64,000 nucleotides of DNA from Pseudomonas sp. GV071. Its GTDB lineage: Bacteria > Pseudomonadota > Gammaproteobacteria > Pseudomonadales > Pseudomonadaceae. The notes below the pieces were generated by a model. It was not told the origin of the DNA. It did no database searches and saw nothing but the letters and a program-made list of their open reading frames with translations. The stretch spans positions 218,634-282,633 of the forward strand of contig NZ_QAOJ01000009.1 in the NCBI RefSeq assembly GCF_003050835.1, written 5' to 3'. Shown piece by piece: positions 59,701 through 64,000 of the stretch (the first letter of the stretch is position 1; the number at the start of each line of letters is the position of its first letter). The position numbers and the translations under genes were made by a program.

Positions 59701-61619
59701 ACGTGCAGAAAGACCTGACCACCGTGATCGGCATCGGCGACATGGCCGGCGACGTATTCGGCAACGGCCTGCTGCTGTCGGACAAGCTGCAAATGGTCGC
59801 CGCGTTCAACCACCTGCATATCTTTATCGACCCGAACCCGGATGCGGCCTCAAGCTTCGTCGAGCGTAAACGCCTGTTCGACCTGCCGCGCTCCAGCTGG
59901 GCCGACTACGATGCGTCGCTGATTTCCAAAGGTGGCGGTCTGTTCCTGCGCAGCGCAAAAAGCATCGCCATCAGCCCGGAAATGAAAGAACGCTTCGACA
60001 TCAGCGCCGACAAACTGCCACCCACCGAACTGCTGAATGCCTTGCTCAAGGCACCGGTTGATTTGCTCTGGAACGGCGGCATCGGCACCTACGTCAAAGC
60101 CAGCAGCGAAAGCCACGTCGACGTCGGCGACAAAGCCAACGATGCCCTGCGCGTCGACGGCCGCGAACTGCGCGCCAAGGTAGTGGGCGAGGGCGGTAAC
60201 CTCGGCATGACCCAACTCGGCCGCGTGGAATACGGCCTCAATGGCGGCGCCAGCAACACCGACTTCATCGACAACGCCGGTGGTGTGGACTGCTCCGACC
60301 ACGAAGTGAACATCAAGATCTTGCTCAACGAAATCGTTGCCGCCGGCGACATGACCGGCAAGCAGCGCAACAAGCTGCTGGCGGAAATGACCGATGCGGT
60401 GGGCAGCCTGGTGTTGGCCAACAACTACAAACAAACCCAGGCACTGTCCCTGGCCCAGCGCCGGGCACGCGGCAGCATGGGCGAATACAAACGCCTGATC
60501 GCCGCCCTGGAAGCGGCCGGCAAACTCGACCGGGCCATGGAGTTCCTGCCCACCGACGAGCAATTGGCCGAGCGCGTTGCCAACGGCCACGGCCTGACCC
60601 GCCCGGAACTGTCGGTACTGATCAGCTACAGCAAGATCGACCTCAAGGAATCGCTGCTCACCTCCCTGGTGCCCGACGACGACTACCTCGCCCGCGAAAT
60701 GGAAATCGCCTTCCCGCCGCTGCTGGCGAAGAAGTTCGGCGAGGCCATGCGCCGCCACCGCCTGAAGCGTGAAATCGTCAGCAACCAGATCGCCAACGAC
60801 CTGGTCAACCACATGGGCATCACCTTCGTGCAGCGCCTGAAGGAGTCCACCGGCATGAGCGCTGCCAACGTGGCCGGCGCCTACGTGATCGTGCGCGACG
60901 TGTTCCGTCTGCCGTACTGGTGGGCGCAGATCGAAGCACTCGACTACAAAGTGCCCGCCGACCTGCAACTGCAGCTGATGGACGAACTGATGCGCCTCGG
61001 TCGCCGCGCCACCCGCTGGTTCCTGCGTAGCCGGCGCAACGAACTGGACGCCGCCCGCGACGTCGGCCATTTCGCCCCGCGCCTGGAAGCCCTGGCCAAA
61101 CAGCTCGACGGCCTGCTCGAAGGCCCGGCGCGCGAACAATGGCTGGCCAAATTCCAAGGCTACGTCGAACAAGGCGTACCTGAAGAGCTGGCCCGTGTCG
61201 TGGCCGGCACCAGCCACCTCTACACCCTGCTGCCCATCATCGAAGCCGCCGACATCACCGGCCAAGACCCGGCTCAAGTGGCTGCCGCGTACTTCGCCGT
61301 GGGTGGTTCGCTGGAACTGTCCTGGTACCTGCAACAAATCACCAGCCTGCCGGTGGAAAACAACTGGCAAGCCCTGGCCCGCGAAGCTTTCCGCGACGAC
61401 CTGGACTGGCAACAACGGGTAATCACCGTCGCCGTCCTGCAAATGGCCGACGCGCCAGCCGACATGGAAGAGCGCACCGGCCTGTGGCTGGAACAGCACC
61501 GCCCGATGGTGGACCGCTGGAAAGCCATGCTGGGTGAACTGCGTGCAGCGACAGGCACGGATTACGCCATGTATGCCGTGGCGAATCGGGAGTTGATGGA
61601 CCTGTCGCAGCGGGCTTGA
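56778..61619 (+). CDS. gdhB: NAD-specific glutamate dehydrogenase (large, 180-kDa type)
   Basis: This 1613-residue enzyme matches the large GdhB/RocG-unrelated NAD-GDH class of pseudomonads and actinomycetes. It has a long N-terminal ACT-like regulatory half (PDVPFLVDSVRMELNRRGYSIHTLQNSV). The catalytic core holds VHLRGGKVARGGLRWSDREEDYRTEVLGLVKAQQVKNAVIVPVGAKGGFV at about 810-860, DKGTATFSDIANGIA and KGGWVSVQRHF, followed by a helical C-terminal region. It oxidises glutamate to 2-oxoglutarate and ammonium. GGAG lies ten bases before ATG 56778. A strong terminator follows, so it is monocistronic. Confidence 0.96.
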   Translation: MAFFTAASKADFQQQLQAALAQHVSEQALSQVALFAEQFFGIIALEELTQRRLSDLVGCTLSAWRLLERFDSAKPQVRVFNPDYEKHGWQSTHTAVEVLHPDVPFLVDSVRMELNRRGYSIHTLQNSVISTRRNKKGELLEVLPKGTTGKDVQQESLIFLEIDRSANATDMRTLENALLEVLEEVRITVADFQPMRNKVTELLTWLGKAKLKVDAAELAEIKVFLQWLMENHFTFLGYEEFTVADEAEGGHITYDESSLLGLSKRLRTGLTAADLHIEEYAVKYLREPVLLSFAKAAQPSRVHRPAYPDFVSIRELDAKGKVVKECRFMGIYTSIAYSESVRSIPYIRRKVAEVEQRSGFTAQGHLGKELVKVLEVLPRDDLFQTPVDELYNTSLAIVQIQERNKIRLFLRADPYGRFVYALAYVPRDVYSTESRIRIQQVLVDRLQATDCEFWTYFSESVLARVQFILRIDPKTKLNIDQAQIEREVIQACRSWKDDYAGLVVESLGEAKGTRVLADFPKSFPAGYRERFAPHSAVVDMQHLLSLSDERPLVMSFYQPLSAGGQELHCKLYHADTPLALSDVLPILENLGLRVLGEFPYRLHHQSGREFWIHDFAFTYAEGLDLDIQQLNDTLQDAFVQIVGGAAENDAFNRLVLTAAMPWRDVALLRAYARYLKQIRLGFDLSYIASALLNHVDIAKELVRLFKTRFYLARKLTADDLADKQLRLEQAILTALDDVAVLNEDRILRRYLDLIKATLRTNFYQTDANGQAKSYFSFKFNSRTIADLPKPVPLFEIFVYSPRVEGVHLRGGKVARGGLRWSDREEDYRTEVLGLVKAQQVKNAVIVPVGAKGGFVPRRMPIGGSRDEVLAEGIACYRIFISGLLDITDNLKEGDVVPPQNVVRHDEDDPYLVVAADKGTATFSDIANGIAGEYGFWLGDAFASGGSAGYDHKGMGITAKGGWVSVQRHFRERGIDVQKDLTTVIGIGDMAGDVFGNGLLLSDKLQMVAAFNHLHIFIDPNPDAASSFVERKRLFDLPRSSWADYDASLISKGGGLFLRSAKSIAISPEMKERFDISADKLPPTELLNALLKAPVDLLWNGGIGTYVKASSESHVDVGDKANDALRVDGRELRAKVVGEGGNLGMTQLGRVEYGLNGGASNTDFIDNAGGVDCSDHEVNIKILLNEIVAAGDMTGKQRNKLLAEMTDAVGSLVLANNYKQTQALSLAQRRARGSMGEYKRLIAALEAAGKLDRAMEFLPTDEQLAERVANGHGLTRPELSVLISYSKIDLKESLLTSLVPDDDYLAREMEIAFPPLLAKKFGEAMRRHRLKREIVSNQIANDLVNHMGITFVQRLKESTGMSAANVAGAYVIVRDVFRLPYWWAQIEALDYKVPADLQLQLMDELMRLGRRATRWFLRSRRNELDAARDVGHFAPRLEALAKQLDGLLEGPAREQWLAKFQGYVEQGVPEELARVVAGTSHLYTLLPIIEAADITGQDPAQVAAAYFAVGGSLELSWYLQQITSLPVENNWQALAREAFRDDLDWQQRVITVAVLQMADAPADMEERTGLWLEQHRPMVDRWKAMLGELRAATGTDYAMYAVANRELMDLSQRA

Positions 61620-61640
61620 TGGCTGTGAGGTAGTAAAGGA

Positions 61641-61667
61641 AAGCCCCGCCGAGTGCGGGGCTTTTTT
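61641..61667 (+). terminator. Rho-independent terminator after gdhB
   Basis: AAGCCCCGC (61641-61649), loop CGAGT, and GCGGGGCTT (61655-61663) followed by a run of T to 61667 make a classic intrinsic terminator 22 bases after the gdhB stop. Confidence 0.95.
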
Positions 61668-61709
61668 ATGGCCGTTGATTGCGGCCAAGAGGGCAACCAA
61701 GTAACGGCT

Positions 61710-61780
61710 ATCGAGGCTAAAGCCTCTCCCACAGAAGATCACCGTGCCCCTGCAGGAGAGGCTTCAGCCTCGATTCCTGC
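61710..61780. repeat. REP pair of the GAGGCTGAAGCCTC subclass
   Basis: ATCGAGGCTAAAGCCTCTCC (from 61710) and GGAGAGGCTTCAGCCTCGAT (to 61775) face each other in the 292-bp gap after gdhB, which holds no other gene besides the terminator. Confidence 0.88.
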
Positions 61781-61911
61781 AAACGGAAATCCGAGCGTTT
61801 AAACACAGCGTCATGAGGGTTCGCTGTCTGCTTCTGGCGATCAAGCAACGGTCGCAATGCCTGCTGCCATGTGATCTATTAAGGCGCTGCAGCTATGACA
61901 AGGACGTGTAC

Positions 61912-62853
61912 ATGCGGTCGATCTCACACAAGGTCAAAAGTTATCGGCGCCAATTTCGCCTGATTCCTCGCTACGTGGTTAGTACGCGTATCTTTATCCT
62001 TATTTCTCTACTTGCGCTGCTGATGACTGTCGCCATGGTGCTGACTATGGTCGACAGTTTTTATTTCCGATCCACGGACTATTCACACCTGCCGTGGGTA
62101 GTACTCGGCTTTGAAGTGTCGCTGGTATTTGGCTTCGCTCAGCTAATTGTCGAATCCAGTAAGCGACGTTATTTGCGAGCCAACCCGGGCGCCGCAGCAC
62201 CCAAGTTTCGCAATGCCCTGATGTCGACCGAGCGTGATCGAGTCAAGGTACTCAGCCAGTTGTTTGGCGAGCAGACCGACTACGAAGCACTGGCGCGCTC
62301 GTTAATCGAAAAATGGGAATGGCACAGCGCAATCCACGCCAAGGCCGGAGATCCTGTGGTTAAAAAGGCATTGGGCTTCTTTGGTTTTCCCGGCGCGGGG
62401 AACTTCGCTTCGTATCTGGGGGGGCTGATGGCGATTGCCGCAGCGGTGGTAGTCACCTTGCTGGATAAAGAAGCTTTCTATGCCCAGATGCCAACTCTCA
62501 TGAGCGATATCCGCGAGATCTCATGGCTGATGACCAAACACCTGGTTTTTCCCTTCGCCGTGGTAGTAGTTCCATTGGCGATGGTGGTCGGTACTGTCAG
62601 GTCTGCCTTCGTTCGGCTGCTAGAAAAAGCCAATGATGACTACCTTAGCCAAGCCAGTTTTTACGGCTTTATTAAGGAACTGCTTGAGATGGAAGAGCGT
62701 CAAGAGCGACGCCTGTTGATGGTGACCACTGGATTTGCTTATTGGATGTTCCGGCTGGGTACGGCGCCGGTTGGGGATCTGCCGAAGTTATATAGAAACA
62801 TGAGGCGGTCCAGGCGGATTGGCAGGGCTCGGAATATGGCCCTGGGCGTTTAG
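61912..62853 (+). CDS. Membrane protein of unknown function
   Basis: From ATG 61912 (AAGGA ten bases upstream) the protein has 313 residues. It has a basic N-terminus (MRSISHKVKSYRRQFRLIPR), two hydrophobic helices (about 24-46 and 58-80, with FILISLLALLMTVAMVLTMV and LPWVVLGFEVSLVFGFAQLIV), then a soluble loop. Two more helices lie near 165-185 (YLGGLMAIAAAVVVTLL) and 215-235 (VFPFAVVVVPLAMVVGTV), and a basic tail ends the protein (RNMRRSRRIGRARNMALGV). I do not recognise a family. Codon use looks less GC-biased than in neighbours, and the gene sits between repeats and an IS element, so recent acquisition is possible. A frame to 61744 crosses a REP unit and is rejected. Confidence 0.7.
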   Translation: MRSISHKVKSYRRQFRLIPRYVVSTRIFILISLLALLMTVAMVLTMVDSFYFRSTDYSHLPWVVLGFEVSLVFGFAQLIVESSKRRYLRANPGAAAPKFRNALMSTERDRVKVLSQLFGEQTDYEALARSLIEKWEWHSAIHAKAGDPVVKKALGFFGFPGAGNFASYLGGLMAIAAAVVVTLLDKEAFYAQMPTLMSDIREISWLMTKHLVFPFAVVVVPLAMVVGTVRSAFVRLLEKANDDYLSQASFYGFIKELLEMEERQERRLLMVTTGFAYWMFRLGTAPVGDLPKLYRNMRRSRRIGRARNMALGV

Positions 62854-62883
62854 CGCGGGCCAAGAAGGCAACCGAGTAAAGCC

Positions 62884-62981
62884 TATCGAGGCTGAAGCCT
62901 CTCCCACAGGGTACCTTGTAGGAGCGGCTTTAGCCGCGAGCTCTTACGATCAAAAGCTCGCGGCTAAAGCCCCTCCCACAA
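62884..62981. repeat. Three REP units of mixed subclasses
   Basis: One GAGGCTGAAGCCTC-type unit (62884-62911) is followed by a facing pair of GCGGCTAAAGCC-type units (GTAGGAGCGGCTTTAGCCGC from 62919, and GCGGCTAAAGCCCCTCCCAC to 62979). Mixed subclasses side by side are unusual in this window. Confidence 0.88.
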
Positions 62982-63008
62982 AAGCAAATCGAGCAGCCAC
63001 CTCGGTCA

Positions 63009-63158
63009 GTTCTTGATCTGGCTGTTGATCTACCCGCCCCATGGGCGAAGGCCGAGTGCAGGCGCTGAGTAAGGGGTTGAGCGGCCGGGAGCCGCGAAAG
63101 GCAGAGACAGGCCATGGATGGCCTGTTCTGCCGGCCCCTGGAGCAGCGCCGGAAGGAG
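63009..63158. repeat. Truncated copy of the 30.4-31.0 kb repetitive element
   Basis: From GGCTGTTGATCTACCCGCCC at 63009 to about 63158 the sequence follows the arms of the element at 30374-31043 (shared GGGCGAAGGCCGA, GAGCGGCCGGGAGCCGCGA, GACAGGCCA and TGCCGGCCCC). Similarity stops near 63155-63160, just before the transposase gene end at 63174, which suggests the insertion sequence interrupts it. No separate gene lies in 62854-63173. Confidence 0.75.
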
Positions 63159-63173
63159 CAACCGTGTTTCAAA

Positions 63174-64000
63174 TCAAGCTTTATTCGCATCGAAATGGGT
63201 CTGGTCACGGAGCATGGCGTTCAGGATCACTAGCAGCTTGCGCATGCAGGCTACGATCGCGACTTTGCTCTTCTTCCCGGCCAACTTCAGGCGGGTGTAT
63301 AGCTCGTATATCGGTGGATTCTTCGCGCGGATGCCGCTCAACACGGACATATAAAGCACGCTTCGCACTTCGCCTCGACCACCCCAAATACGTCGGCGGC
63401 CCTTCATCGTTCCGCTGTCGCAGTTATAGGGAGCGACGCCTACGAGGGCCGCTATCTGTTTGCGATCCAGTTGGCCTAACTCAGGCAGGAGCGCTAGAAA
63501 GGTCAGGCTCGTCACCGGCCCAATACCTTTTACTTCGCACAACAAATCGTATTTTGCCTGCCAGACATCTGACTGCTCCACGGCTTCGTGCAATCCACGA
63601 TCACTCTCGCGTAACCGTTTTTCTAGCCAGGCAATGTGGGCTTTCAACTCTTTGCGCACCCCCTTGCCGATAGCCTGTTTGAGCCTATTGCCCTCCGTAA
63701 CTATCATCTCAACCAGCTGACGGCGACGGGCCAGTAGCTCCATCAGCTCTTGCCGCTCCGCTGATGGCACTTCTCGGACAGAAGGTTTAACGGCTAGGCC
63801 AAAAGCGGCCAGGACTTTTGCATCCAAAACATCGGTCTTTGCTAACTGCCCAGTCGCTTTAGCAAAGTCCCTAACTTGCCGCGGATTAACCACAACAACT
63901 GGCAACTGCGCAGCTGCCAACTCCGCAACCAAGCGTCTTTCAAGCCCTCCAGTGGCTTCTAGCACCACCAGCGTGGGCTCAACTGCGAGCAACTCTTGGA
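63174..64000 (-). mobile_element. IS110-family transposase, 5' part beyond window
   Basis: The visible 275 residues run without a stop to the right edge, so the N-terminus is missing. The DEDD-type part shows Glu in LVVLEATGGLERRL and two Asp in KTDVLDAKVLA. A coiled middle (RRQLVEMIVTEGNRLKQAIGKGVRKELKAHIAWLEKRLRES) leads to the Transposase_20 domain with VKGIGPVTSLTFLALLPELG and the catalytic-serine block LVGVAPYNCDSGTMKGRRRIWGGRGEVR. IS110 enzymes use a structured bridge RNA to choose targets. Only about 15 bases separate the stop codon from the apparent element end, so the RNA-coding part should be upstream, off the window. Confidence 0.92.

Noticed and set aside
61744..61911. N-terminal extension of the membrane protein at 61912
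   Set aside because: It translates a REP unit and has no ribosome site.

Overview
The window reads as chromosome of a Pseudomonas from the fluorescens/putida side of the genus. It is GC-rich and carries many short palindromic REP/REPIN repeats of the type common in these bacteria. It also holds a PvdH-like pyoverdine precursor gene, a GlgE-TreS/Mak-GlgB trehalose-to-glucan operon, a large NAD-glutamate dehydrogenase and a MoxR/Bat operon. No tRNA, rRNA, CRISPR array or replication origin was seen.

Region 1 (1-13110, minus strand) is the promoter-proximal part of an extracellular contractile injection system (eCIS, Afp/PVC-like). In transcription order it has: sheath, tube, a zinc-ribbon-like protein, a disordered Pro/Gln-rich protein, a Pvc16-like DUF4255 protein, an AAA+ ATPase, a small protein, the CIS tube-adaptor, a LysM protein, gpD-like hub, gpV-like spike, PAAR-like tip, gp25-like wedge and a baseplate J-like protein cut by the left edge. 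Most genes overlap by 1-8 bases, so this is one operon. Fibre, tape-measure and effector genes must lie beyond the left edge. A 630-bp AT-richer leader with repeated GCACTT hexamers separates it from the next genes.

Region 2 (13741-25562) holds a small unknown gene, Ku and LigD (bacterial end joining), an SDR oxidoreductase, a membrane protein and a FixJ/FixL-like signalling set (response regulator, orphan receiver, convergent PAS histidine kinase). These are followed by a Rho-binding antiterminator, an isochorismatase-family hydrolase with an adjacent AraC regulator, an ABM monooxygenase and a LysR regulator.

Region 3 (25563-40185) is largely devoted to sulfur and iron. Divergent from LysR lies a short Cys-Cys leader ORF, then a TonB-dependent receptor and two TauD-type dioxygenases. 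After a large inverted repetitive element comes a PvdH-like aminotransferase plus SyrP-like oxygenase behind a sequence matching a PvdS iron-starvation box. EpsC (cysteine synthesis), a MocR regulator, CcoG, sulfite reductase CysI and a DUF934 protein follow.

Region 4 (40398-62853) has a DUF4174 protein, a YqaA-like membrane protein, glgE-treS/mak-glgB, the moxR-DUF58-DUF4381-batA-batB/C-batD operon, gdhB with a clear terminator, and an unrecognised membrane protein. Region 5 (62854-64000) is repeats followed by an IS110-family transposase that runs off the right edge and appears to interrupt the same repetitive element seen near 30.4-31.0 kb.

The best candidates for new biology are the eCIS with its two unassigned proteins and its REP-interrupted junctions, the putative cysteine-sensing leader peptide at 25718-25783, and the repeat architecture upstream of the eCIS and of the AraC gene.
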